This document shows positions 1 through 5,091 of a DNA stretch of 5,091 bases, one piece after another. The notes under the pieces are model-generated. The model was given only the letters and a program-made list of their open reading frames with translations. It searched no databases and was not told where the DNA came from. The number at the start of each line of letters is the position of its first letter. Position 1 is the first letter of the stretch. Both the position numbers and the translations under genes were made by a program. Source of the stretch: Porphyromonadaceae bacterium (GTDB lineage Bacteria; Bacteroidota; Bacteroidia; Bacteroidales; CAMTPD01); NCBI GenBank assembly GCA_003447595.1, contig DLYT01000023.1, positions 7,512 through 12,602 on the forward strand, written 5' to 3'.

Positions 1-348
1 ATCGCAACCATGCCTCACGAGCAAGACTGTATGGTGGAAGATCTGGATATTACAGAGAAGACTGCTCTTGTATTCGGAACCGAACATACCGGAATATCGG
101 ATGAAGTGATCAAGCATGCTGATGGATTTGTAAAAATGCCGATGTACGGATTTACCGAAAGTTACAACATCTCGGTTTGCGCAGCTTTGATGCTTTATGC
201 TACTACTGCGAAAATGAGAACGAGCGACATCAACTGGCAATTATCGCCGGAGGAAGAACTCGACGTTAAGCTGAGATGGCAAAGTATGACTATTAAGAAA
301 TATGATACGCTTCTCGACCTTGCCATCAAACGACTGAAAGATAAATAG
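1..348 (+). CDS. trmH: TrmH/SpoU-family tRNA (guanosine-2'-O-)methyltransferase, C-terminal part (5' end outside window)
   Basis: The frame is open from the first base, so the 115 residues seen are the C-terminal part of a protein that begins upstream; the ATG at position 10 is internal. Two SPOUT-class signatures are visible. Motif 2 (residues 22-37 of the visible part) contains LVFGTEHTGISDEV, and motif 3 (46-63) reads MPMYGFTESYNISVCAAL. In this family they form the deep trefoil knot that binds S-adenosylmethionine and the dimer interface. The family methylates the 2'-OH of ribose in RNA; TrmH acts on G18 in the tRNA D-loop. The charged tail (residues 82-115) resembles the short C-terminal helix of TrmH-like proteins. 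The class is clear. The exact target is inferred, because other SpoU proteins such as RlmB share these motifs. No obvious terminator hairpin follows the stop. Confidence 0.85.
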   Translation: MATMPHEQDCMVEDLDITEKTALVFGTEHTGISDEVIKHADGFVKMPMYGFTESYNISVCAALMLYATTAKMRTSDINWQLSPEEELDVKLRWQSMTIKKYDTLLDLAIKRLKDK

Positions 349-498
349 GAATTGCTCTCTTTGTAAAATTTATATATACTCCGCTAAAAAAAAAGGACTA
401 TTCTTAAACGAAAAACTTTGATATAAAGCCAATGTTATTAGAATATTGATAATGAGTTAACACCATTAATATGTGACTTTATTTAATACAAATGCTTT
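349..498. other. AT-rich intergenic gap upstream of the fimbrillin-like gene
   Basis: These 150 bases lie between the methyltransferase stop and the lipoprotein start. They hold an A-run at about 386-394 and several AT-rich stretches. I found no convincing terminator hairpin and no full TAnnTTTG promoter. CTTTG at 416-420 is only a partial match, and TGACTTTA near 474 is weak. The promoter of the next gene is probably here but cannot be placed with confidence. Confidence 0.4.
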
Positions 499-1416
499 AT
501 GAAAAAGATCTTTTATTTATTAGGGCTAGTCTTATTAGCTTCTGCTTGCGACGACGATGATTGCAACTGTTCTCTAAACACCAACAAACCTGGTGACACT
601 GATGGCAAAGGTAATTATATTGTTCTCTTCGAAGCCGGAGTAGAAAGGGAAAACTTACTCAAATCTGCGTCACCGATACAACAAACCGATGAAGTTTATA
701 TCTATGCCTATAACGATACGGTAAAGAATTTGAGCGGAACACCTGTTGCTTCCGGTTTGTATCAAGCAAATACTCCGGGTATTTTGACTGGAATGAATAG
801 TTATAAAATGTATTTACCAAATGATACGTATGACTTTTACGCAGTCTCTAATAACAATTCTACAGCTCCTGCCACGTTTGTAAATGGAAGTTCGGAACCT
901 TTAAAAAATGGAGTTGATTATCTTTGGGGTAAAGCTCAATCTCAAATCGCTTCGCAAGCAGCAAAATGCTCTTTTACTCTTAATCACAGAGCTACACAAG
1001 TAATTATAAACTTAACAGCGGGAAATGGTATTACCATCAACAAGCTGGTTTCTGCTACCATTACACCTTCATCTGTTGGAGGAATCATGAATCTTGAAAC
1101 AGGAACCATCACTCCGGCTACTACCCTTGGTGCTGCAGTGAATATGGGTGTTGCAAATACCAATTGTCAGTATACCATGTTGCCGCTTAATTACTCAAAT
1201 CCGATCGCTGTTACATTTACAGTCTTGGTAAATGGAGAAACAACAGCTCGTACTTATACTAGTGCAATCACGGCACCTTCGGGACAATTAAGTTCGGGCA
1301 ATTCTTACTTGTTCAAAGCAATTGTAAATGCTGATGATATTACTTTTGCTGAAGTATATGTAAACGCATGGAATAATGTTGATGAAACAGGTAATCCGAT
1401 TTACCCTATTCAATAA
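499..1416 (+). CDS. Fimbrillin-like (Mfa-like/FimA-type) surface lipoprotein
   Basis: The 305-residue protein starts with a lipoprotein signal peptide: MKK, a hydrophobic stretch, then the lipobox LASAC with the acylated cysteine at residue 17. The cysteine is followed at once by DDDD, the acidic export signal that sends Bacteroidota lipoproteins to the outer face of the outer membrane. The body is rich in Thr, Asn, Ser and Gly and looks all-beta. It carries marks of the fimbrillin-like families: a segment YDFYAVSNN (111-119), a central LNHRATQVIINL (161-172, the usual L-x-H-x-x-[ST/A]-x-V strand), and a last strand VYVNAWNNVDETGN (286-299). Proteins of this group are subunits or tip components of type V pili, assembled after proteolytic trimming of the N-terminus. 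It stands alone, without pilus anchor genes in the window. The fold family is well supported; whether it forms a pilus is inference. The start fits the signal peptide exactly. Confidence 0.75.
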   Translation: MKKIFYLLGLVLLASACDDDDCNCSLNTNKPGDTDGKGNYIVLFEAGVERENLLKSASPIQQTDEVYIYAYNDTVKNLSGTPVASGLYQANTPGILTGMNSYKMYLPNDTYDFYAVSNNNSTAPATFVNGSSEPLKNGVDYLWGKAQSQIASQAAKCSFTLNHRATQVIINLTAGNGITINKLVSATITPSSVGGIMNLETGTITPATTLGAAVNMGVANTNCQYTMLPLNYSNPIAVTFTVLVNGETTARTYTSAITAPSGQLSSGNSYLFKAIVNADDITFAEVYVNAWNNVDETGNPIYPIQ

Positions 1417-1440
1417 TATACCTTTGTTGTTTTAATTTGA

Positions 1441-1490
1441 AAAGCATCCTTTCTATTTGAGCTAAGATTCGAATAGAGAGGATGCTTTTT
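1441..1490 (+). terminator. Strong hairpin terminator after the fimbrillin-like gene
   Basis: AAAAGCATCC and GGATGCTTTT form the outer stem. CTATT and AATAG continue it inward, giving a stem of roughly 18-21 bp with one or two imperfect or G-T pairs and a short loop around GCTAAGAT. The right arm runs into TTTTT and the left arm begins with AAAA, so it could stop transcription from either side. It lies about 25 bases after the stop at 1416 and before the promoter of the next operon. Edges are good to one or two bases. Confidence 0.85.
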
Positions 1491-1535
1491 AGATATTTAT
1501 CGGTTAATGCTTTATCCTCGATTAATTTTAATTAA

Positions 1536-1543
1536 TATCTTTG
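1536..1543 (+). promoter_or_regulatory. Bacteroides-type -7 promoter element of the isomerase-peptidase operon
   Basis: TATCTTTG matches the TAnnTTTG -7 consensus of Bacteroidota sigma-ABfr promoters. A weak -33 candidate, TTTA at 1511-1514, lies 21 bases upstream. Transcription would begin near 1550 and leave a leader of about 15 bases before the ATG at 1565. Confidence 0.65.
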
Positions 1544-1564
1544 TATTGCAACTAACGCATTAAC

Positions 1565-2245
1565 ATGATGAAACTATTTAAGCATTTCACTATCGGCATC
1601 TTGTTTGCTCTCGTAGGAACTATGAATTTGCAGGCAGAAGAAAAAGAGACCATCGTTCAAATCGAAACCAATCAAGGTAAAATAAAAGTAAAACTCTATA
1701 ACGATACACCGCAACACCGCGATAACTTCATAAAACTCGTAAATGAGAATTTTTACGACGGATTGTTGTTTCACCGCGTAATCAAGCACTTTATGATTCA
1801 AGGTGGAGATCCCGATTCGAAAGATGCAACAGCAGACGCAGAACTTGGAGAGGGTGATCTTGGTTATACTTTACCGGCGGAGATCGTATATCCGAAATAC
1901 TTTCACAAACGAGGTATGCTTGCAGCTGCTCGTACACCGGATGATATTAATCCGGATAAAGCTTCATCAGCATCTCAATTTTACATTGTTTGGGGTAAGA
2001 TATATACAGACATGGAACTCGATAACATGATCGAGGAAGGTAAATTCAGCGGAGAGTTTACTCCCGAACAACGCGAAGCATATAAACTAGAAGGAGGTTC
2101 TCCTCATTTAGATAGCAAATACACAATCTTCGGAGAAGTGATTTCGGGGCATCGCACCATTGAGAAAATACAAGAGCTAGACACAAACGGCTCTGATCGT
2201 CCGATGAAAGACGTAAAAATGAAACTTAAAATCGTAAACAAGTGA
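1565..2245 (+). CDS. Exported cyclophilin-type peptidyl-prolyl cis-trans isomerase
   Basis: The 226-residue protein has a Sec signal peptide (residues 1-24: basic start, hydrophobic core, probable cut after NLQA), so it should fold proteins in the periplasm or envelope. The cyclophilin domain follows. FHRVI (69-73) and FMIQGGD (76-82) carry the counterparts of the catalytic Arg, Phe and Gln of human cyclophilin A (FHR and FMxQGGD). GMLAAAR (117-123) and SSASQFYI (134-141) correspond to its G-x-L-x-M-A and SQFFI strands. YTIFGEV (186-192) is the late VFGxV strand. About 40 residues inserted between SQFYI and YTIFG (roughly 145-185) make it longer than minimal cyclophilins; the Trp that binds cyclosporin in human cyclophilin A is not obvious. 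The start could be either ATG of the MM pair (1565 or 1568). The stop TGA overlaps the GTG start of the peptidase gene, so the two are co-transcribed and probably translationally coupled. Confidence 0.92.
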   Translation: MMKLFKHFTIGILFALVGTMNLQAEEKETIVQIETNQGKIKVKLYNDTPQHRDNFIKLVNENFYDGLLFHRVIKHFMIQGGDPDSKDATADAELGEGDLGYTLPAEIVYPKYFHKRGMLAAARTPDDINPDKASSASQFYIVWGKIYTDMELDNMIEEGKFSGEFTPEQREAYKLEGGSPHLDSKYTIFGEVISGHRTIEKIQELDTNGSDRPMKDVKMKLKIVNK

Positions 2246-3480
2246 CACAAATAAACAGACATGAACTGGCAAACGGCCTTCGTTTGATCCATTATAAAGA
2301 TACAACCACACAAATGGTCTGTATCAATACGCTATATGATGTAGGCGCAAGAGATGAAGACCCTGACCAGACAGGTTTTGCTCACCTCTTCGAGCACCTC
2401 ATGTTTGGCGGATCCATCAACATTCCCGATTTTGACGGTCCCTTGCAACTTGCCGGTGGCGAGAACAATGCTTGGACCAACAACGACTATACCAACTACT
2501 ACGTTACCTTGCCAAAACAAAACGTAGAGATTGGTTTTTGGTTAGAATCGGATCGAATGCTTTCGCTCGATTTCTCTCAAAAATCACTCGACGTACAGAA
2601 GCATGTCGTAATCGAAGAATTCAAGCAACGCGTACTAAACCAACCTTATGGCGATGTACCGCACTTGCTAAAACCGCTTGCTTACAAGTCGCACTCGTAT
2701 ATGTGGCCTACAATCGGTAAAGATCTTTCCCATATCGAAAATGCAACACTCGATGATGTAAAAGCTTTCTTCTACAATCATTATGCACCTAACAATGCCA
2801 TCGTTGCCGTTACAGGAAATATCGAATTCAAAGAAGCGGTACAACTAGCCGAAAAATGGTTTGGTCCGATTCCGCGACGTGATATAAAGGTTCGTGCCAT
2901 TGCACAAGAAGCTCCGCAAACAGAAGCACGCTTCCTTGAGGTTTACAAAGATGTACCTCTTGATGCCTTGTTCAAAGCCTATCACATGTGTTCACGTACC
3001 GATGCCGACTTCAATGCATGCGATATGCTTTCGGATGTATTGGCCAACGGACGCTCAGCTCGTTTGTATCAAAACCTGGTACAGAATAAACAGCTTTGTT
3101 CCGAAGTTAACGCTTACATTTCGGGCGATATCGATCCGGGAGTAATCTACGTTACGGCAAAACCTACACCAGGCAATACGCTCGAAACAATCAATGCTGC
3201 CATCGAAGAAGAACTCGCGATGTTGAGTCAAGAACTTGTAGACAACAACGAGTTGGATAAAGTGAAAAATAAATTCGAATCAAATCACTTATTCTCGCAC
3301 ATCCACTACTCGAACATGGCTTCAAGTCTTTGTTTTTACGAACTAGTAGGAAAAGCAGAAGACATTGACACCGAAGTGCTTCGTTACAGAGCAACAACTC
3401 CCGAGCAAGTACAAGCAACGGCTCGCAAAGTTTTTGCCCCAACCAATTGCTCAACCTTGTTTTACAAAGCCAACAAGTAA
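2242..3480 (+). CDS. M16 family (insulinase/pitrilysin-like) zinc peptidase, GTG start
   Basis: The 412-residue protein is the size of a single M16B unit, with two homologous halves. The inverted zinc motif HLFEH (residues 48-52) supplies two zinc histidines and the catalytic Glu. The distal zinc Glu lies in VVIEEF (122-127), about 74 residues on, as the family expects. Next come the NDYTNYY substrate strand (81-87) and the YAPNNAIVAVTGNI strand (181-194). The C-terminal half has GRSARLYQNL (270-279), the usual GxSSRLY segment. All residues needed for catalysis appear present. The start must be the GTG at 2242: in this frame a TAA stop at 2227-2229 leaves only four sense codons upstream, and the next in-frame ATG (residue 25) lies inside the fold. 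So there is no signal peptide and the enzyme is probably cytoplasmic, unlike its exported operon partner. The substrate is unknown; the family degrades peptides or processes precursors. Confidence 0.93.
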   Translation: MTQINRHELANGLRLIHYKDTTTQMVCINTLYDVGARDEDPDQTGFAHLFEHLMFGGSINIPDFDGPLQLAGGENNAWTNNDYTNYYVTLPKQNVEIGFWLESDRMLSLDFSQKSLDVQKHVVIEEFKQRVLNQPYGDVPHLLKPLAYKSHSYMWPTIGKDLSHIENATLDDVKAFFYNHYAPNNAIVAVTGNIEFKEAVQLAEKWFGPIPRRDIKVRAIAQEAPQTEARFLEVYKDVPLDALFKAYHMCSRTDADFNACDMLSDVLANGRSARLYQNLVQNKQLCSEVNAYISGDIDPGVIYVTAKPTPGNTLETINAAIEEELAMLSQELVDNNELDKVKNKFESNHLFSHIHYSNMASSLCFYELVGKAEDIDTEVLRYRATTPEQVQATARKVFAPTNCSTLFYKANK

Positions 3481-3482
3481 GT

Positions 3483-3501
3483 GTATTACCAGAAGTAATA
3501 C
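3483..3501 (+). repeat. Small hairpin just after the peptidase stop
   Basis: GTATTAC (3483-3489) and GTAATAC (3495-3501) are perfect inverted repeats around the loop CAGAA. The hairpin begins three bases after the stop codon and precedes the larger terminator hairpin, so the transcript would end in two stem-loops in a row. It has no T-run of its own, so it is more likely a 3'-end stabiliser, or chance, than a terminator. Confidence 0.5.
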
Positions 3502-3515
3502 CATCATATATATTT

Positions 3516-3548
3516 CGGAGCTTAACGATATAATGTCGTTAAGCTCCG
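3516..3548. terminator. Bidirectional terminator between convergent operons
   Basis: A perfect 13-bp inverted repeat, CGGAGCTTAACGA (3516-3528) with TCGTTAAGCTCCG (3536-3548), encloses the 7-base loop TATAATG. On the plus strand it is followed by TTCTTTTCT. On the minus strand it is followed by AAATATATAT, which is AT-rich but lacks a clean T-run. It sits between the M16 peptidase (ending 3480) and the minus-strand small gene (ending 3562), exactly where a shared terminator is expected. Confidence 0.85.
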
Positions 3549-3561
3549 TTCTTTTCTACTT

Positions 3562-3678
3562 CTATTTTGTTTTTGCCGCATGCTTTTTAATTGCTCTCAC
3601 TACACCAACAAAAAGAGCAATCAGCCCCACTACAATTATAATTTCGACCAAACTTAAAGTCCACGCAAATAATAACAT
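3562..3678 (-). CDS. Small single-span membrane protein, 38 residues
   Basis: An ATG at 3678-3676 opens a 38-codon frame ending at TAG (3564-3562). The product starts MLLFAWTLSLVE, continues with a strongly hydrophobic stretch (residues 13-28, rich in Ile, Val, Leu and Gly), and ends in a basic tail, RAIKKHAAKTK. This is the pattern of a single membrane helix with its C-terminus in the cytoplasm by the positive-inside rule. It begins 13 bases after the stop of the 151-residue gene on the same strand, and the terminator hairpin starts 14 bases past its stop, so it fills the rest of that transcript. One acidic residue, Glu12, lies at the edge of the hydrophobic stretch. I recognise no family. 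Support comes from the operon position, the terminator placement and the protein-like composition; a chance frame of this length cannot be ruled out. Confidence 0.6.
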   Translation of the reverse strand: MLLFAWTLSLVEIIIVVGLIALFVGVVRAIKKHAAKTK

Positions 3679-3691
3679 CCTACTTATATTT

Positions 3692-4147
3692 TTAATCCAT
3701 ACTAAAACTACCAATCCCTGTCTCAAGATCAATAAATCCTTTTACCTTATTTGAGAAAGCGGTATTTATCCCTAGTCGTTTCGCAATACCAACAGTTCCT
3801 AATGCAATAAAAGAGAAATCGACACGAGATTGCTTCTTTCCCGGTTCGAAGTTATGCCACAATCCTTTCTGCTCGTAGTCATAAAGTGTAATCCCCTTAA
3901 GTTTCGATTCTATAACAAAGGCTGTATCATTCGTTACCGATACTTGAATATCAAGCCATGCTAAATTAAAAACCCATTCATTTAAATCGGCAACCTTGAT
4001 AGAGGTATTAACTTCGGAATTTACACTTGAGGCTATACGCTGGTCATTGCTACGCTTCGAAATTGCAAACAAGGTGCATCCTAGCAAAACTATCCCTATA
4101 AGAAGTAACGATGTTTGCAGTCTTTTAAATTTTGTGGTTTTCATCAT
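3692..4147 (-). CDS. Conserved-looking membrane-anchored or lipoprotein-like protein of unknown function
   Basis: The 151-residue protein has a basic N-terminus (MMKTTKFKRLQ) and a hydrophobic stretch at about 13-29 with VLLGC at 20-24. That could be a lipobox with Cys24, but hydrophobic residues (TLFAI) follow the Cys and no acidic export signal is present, so an N-terminal membrane anchor is equally likely. After a polar linker (31-48) comes a beta-rich domain of about 100 residues: IQVSVTNDTAF (67-77), LKGITLYDYEQ (83-93), SRVDFSFIAL (107-116) and KVKGFIDLETGIGSFSMD (134-151). A strand of the form V-x-V-x-N-x-x-x-F followed by a late VKGxIDL strand recalls the LEA type 2/WHy beta-sandwich, but this is a tentative resemblance. 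The start could be either ATG of the MM pair. A TAnnTTTG promoter lies just upstream, and a small membrane protein gene follows by 13 bases. Confidence 0.8.
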   Translation of the reverse strand: MMKTTKFKRLQTSLLLIGIVLLGCTLFAISKRSNDQRIASSVNSEVNTSIKVADLNEWVFNLAWLDIQVSVTNDTAFVIESKLKGITLYDYEQKGLWHNFEPGKKQSRVDFSFIALGTVGIAKRLGINTAFSNKVKGFIDLETGIGSFSMD

Positions 4148-4169
4148 ATAGCTAGAATTGATTACTCCT

Positions 4170-4177
4170 CAAATGTA
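4170..4177 (-). promoter_or_regulatory. Bacteroides-type -7 promoter element of the minus-strand pair
   Basis: Read on the minus strand the element is TACATTTG, an exact TAnnTTTG match. A TTG at 4199-4197 (minus) lies 19 bases upstream as a -33 candidate. Transcription would start near 4163, leaving a leader of about 17 bases before the ATG at 4147. Confidence 0.65.
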
Positions 4178-4292
4178 ACCAACTAATAATAAACGACAAG
4201 CAGATTAGAATAAAACTTCATCCTCTTTTCTATCTCTGGAATCACACCTTTTTCATTAACAGTATTTAGATTCGCAATCGAAATAAAAACCG

Positions 4293-4300
4293 TACCTTTG
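4293..4300 (+). promoter_or_regulatory. Bacteroides-type -7 promoter element of the queuosine-precursor transporter
   Basis: TACCTTTG is an exact TAnnTTTG match and is followed by CGG. A TTCG at 4271-4274 is a possible -33 element, 18 bases upstream. Transcription would begin near 4306, giving a leader of about 58 bases that contains the whole preQ1 aptamer. Confidence 0.7.
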
Positions 4301-4326
4301 CGGCAGATTATCCGATGGTGGAGGTC

Positions 4327-4357
4327 CGTGTGCTTGTATAACCACGTAAAAAACAAG
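4327..4357 (+). promoter_or_regulatory. preQ1 class I riboswitch
   Basis: The leader can fold into the H-type pseudoknot of the preQ1-I aptamer. P1 pairs CGTG (4327-4330) with CACG (4343-4346). Loop 1 is TG, its T4331 matching the U that contacts ligand. P2 pairs CTTG (4333-4336) with CAAG (4354-4357). Loop 2 ends in TAAC, with C4342 just before the P1 3' strand as the expected ligand-pairing cytosine, as in the Thermoanaerobacter aptamer. Loop 3 is the A-rich TAAAAAA (4347-4353). P2's 3' strand ends seven bases before the ATG at 4365, so ligand binding would bury the ribosome landing site and reduce translation. No terminator stem follows, so control is probably at translation. The gene it precedes, a queuosine-precursor transporter, is a known target of this class. 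P1 is only four pairs, one fewer than in the well-studied aptamers. Confidence 0.85.
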
Positions 4358-4364
4358 AGAAATA

Positions 4365-5045
4365 ATGAAGAAACAAGTTTCAGTTACATTTATGATGCTT
4401 GCAATCTTATTCAACGTTTGTTTGATTGCAGCAAATCTTCTCGAGACCAAACTTATTCAGATTGGTCCTATCACGGCAACTGCCGGTCTTATCGTTTTCC
4501 CGATTTCTTATATTATCAACGACCTGATAGCCGAAGTTTGGGGCTATAAAAAGGCACGTCTAATTATTTGGAGCGGGTTTGCCATGAACTTCTTTGTGGT
4601 TGGTTTGGCTCAAATAGCAGTTGCGCTTCCGTCGGCTCCTTTTTATGAAGGCCAGGAAGCTTTTAAATCGATCTTTGCAATGACTCCGCGTATTGCAGTA
4701 GCAAGCCTTTGTGCGTTTTTGATCGGTTCGTTTCTCAACGCTTATGTGATGAGTAAAATGAAAATCGCATCGGGCGGACGCAATTTCTCTCTTCGTGCCG
4801 TTGTCTCGACAATGGTAGGAGAATCGGCCGACTCGATGGTATTCTTCCCAATCGCTTTCTTTGGCATTGTTCCTTTTAATGATCTTCTGATCATGATCGG
4901 TACACAAGCGGTTTTAAAAACTGCTTACGAGATTGTAATCCTTCCGATTACTAAACTTATCGTGAACTACATCAAACGTGTAGAACAAACAGACGTATAC
5001 GACGAAGATGTATCGTATAGCTTCTGGAAAATTAGCGAAGTATAA
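4365..5045 (+). CDS. yhhQ: Queuosine precursor (preQ0/preQ1) transporter, YhhQ/VUT family
   Basis: The 226-residue membrane protein has about six hydrophobic segments (roughly residues 7-25, 38-54, 66-88, 108-128, 156-175 and 178-200) and a charged cytoplasmic tail. Family marks are ANLLETKLI (23-31), the INDLIAEVWGYKKAR segment (51-65; YNDxxxEVWG in relatives) and GESADSMVFFPIAF (152-165). YhhQ of E. coli imports 7-deazaguanine precursors of queuosine, the modified base at the wobble position of GUN tRNAs. The length agrees with the family. The ATG at 4365 is the only start that places the riboswitch just upstream without overlap; it has no Shine-Dalgarno sequence, as is usual in Bacteroidota. 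The preQ1 riboswitch supports the assignment independently. The window ends 46 bases after the stop. In related genomes queC and queF can follow this gene, but nothing of them is visible here. Confidence 0.93.
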   Translation: MKKQVSVTFMMLAILFNVCLIAANLLETKLIQIGPITATAGLIVFPISYIINDLIAEVWGYKKARLIIWSGFAMNFFVVGLAQIAVALPSAPFYEGQEAFKSIFAMTPRIAVASLCAFLIGSFLNAYVMSKMKIASGGRNFSLRAVVSTMVGESADSMVFFPIAFFGIVPFNDLLIMIGTQAVLKTAYEIVILPITKLIVNYIKRVEQTDVYDEDVSYSFWKISEV

Positions 5046-5091
5046 AATCCCCAACCCTTTATAGCAAGACACCGAAACACATCATAATCTA

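Noticed and set aside
386..394. A-run downstream of the methyltransferase gene as a possible terminator for the opposite strand.
   Set aside because: No stable inverted repeat flanks the run, and no minus-strand gene ends here.
2472..2720. Alternative plus-strand frame inside the peptidase gene.
   Set aside because: It lies wholly within the M16 catalytic domain, whose motifs are intact in the other frame.
3365..3754. Plus-strand open frame running from the end of the peptidase gene across the terminator.
   Set aside because: It crosses a perfect 13-bp terminator hairpin, overlaps better genes on both sides and has a low-complexity composition without domain features.
4320..4330. GGAGG followed three bases later by GTG, looking like a Shine-Dalgarno site and start codon upstream of the transporter.
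   Set aside because: The frame it opens overlaps the transporter out of frame, the spacing is too short, the GTG lies in riboswitch stem P1, and Bacteroidota rarely use Shine-Dalgarno sites.
4560..4907. Long open frame antisense to the transporter gene.
   Set aside because: The product is Arg-, Lys- and Cys-rich with no recognisable domain, and it is the complement of a well-supported membrane protein gene.
5046..5091. Last 46 bases after the transporter as the start of a queC or queF gene.
   Set aside because: No start codon or recognisable coding sequence is visible before the window ends, so the link to queC or queF is only an expectation from related genomes.

Overview
The window looks like a chromosomal stretch from a member of the Bacteroidota, most likely the order Bacteroidales. 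Three things point there: promoters with the Bacteroides-type -7 element TAnnTTTG, start codons without Shine-Dalgarno sequences, and a surface lipoprotein of the fimbrillin-like type with the acidic CDDDD export signal. I cannot name the genus from the sequence. No mobile element, tRNA, rRNA or CRISPR array is visible.

Layout. Positions 1-348 hold the C-terminal part of a TrmH/SpoU-type tRNA 2'-O-ribose methyltransferase whose start lies before the window. After a 150-base AT-rich gap comes a stand-alone fimbrillin-like lipoprotein (499-1416), closed by a strong hairpin terminator (about 1441-1490). A promoter at about 1536 then drives two genes, a secreted cyclophilin-type peptidyl-prolyl isomerase (1565-2245) and an M16 zinc peptidase (2242-3480). 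The peptidase starts with GTG inside the stop codon of the isomerase. A perfect 13-bp hairpin at 3516-3548 separates this operon from a convergent minus-strand unit. That unit encodes a 151-residue membrane-anchored or lipoprotein-like protein of unknown function (3692-4147) and a 38-residue single-span membrane protein (3562-3678). Its promoter (4170-4177, minus) faces away from the last plus-strand unit, a YhhQ-family queuosine-precursor transporter (4365-5045).

The most informative non-coding element is the leader of the transporter gene. Between a good TAnnTTTG promoter and the ATG lies a compact H-type pseudoknot (4327-4357) that matches the preQ1 class I riboswitch in every part: P1, the ligand-binding C in a TAAC context, the A-rich tail, and P2 pairing CTTG with CAAG. 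It ends seven bases before the ATG, so ligand binding probably limits translation of the transporter when the queuosine precursor is plentiful. An eight-codon open frame overlaps the aptamer.

The genes fall into small independent units: RNA modification (the methyltransferase and, separately, queuosine supply), cell-surface and envelope proteins, and protein folding and turnover. I see no single system joining them. The least described items are the small membrane protein and its 151-residue partner.
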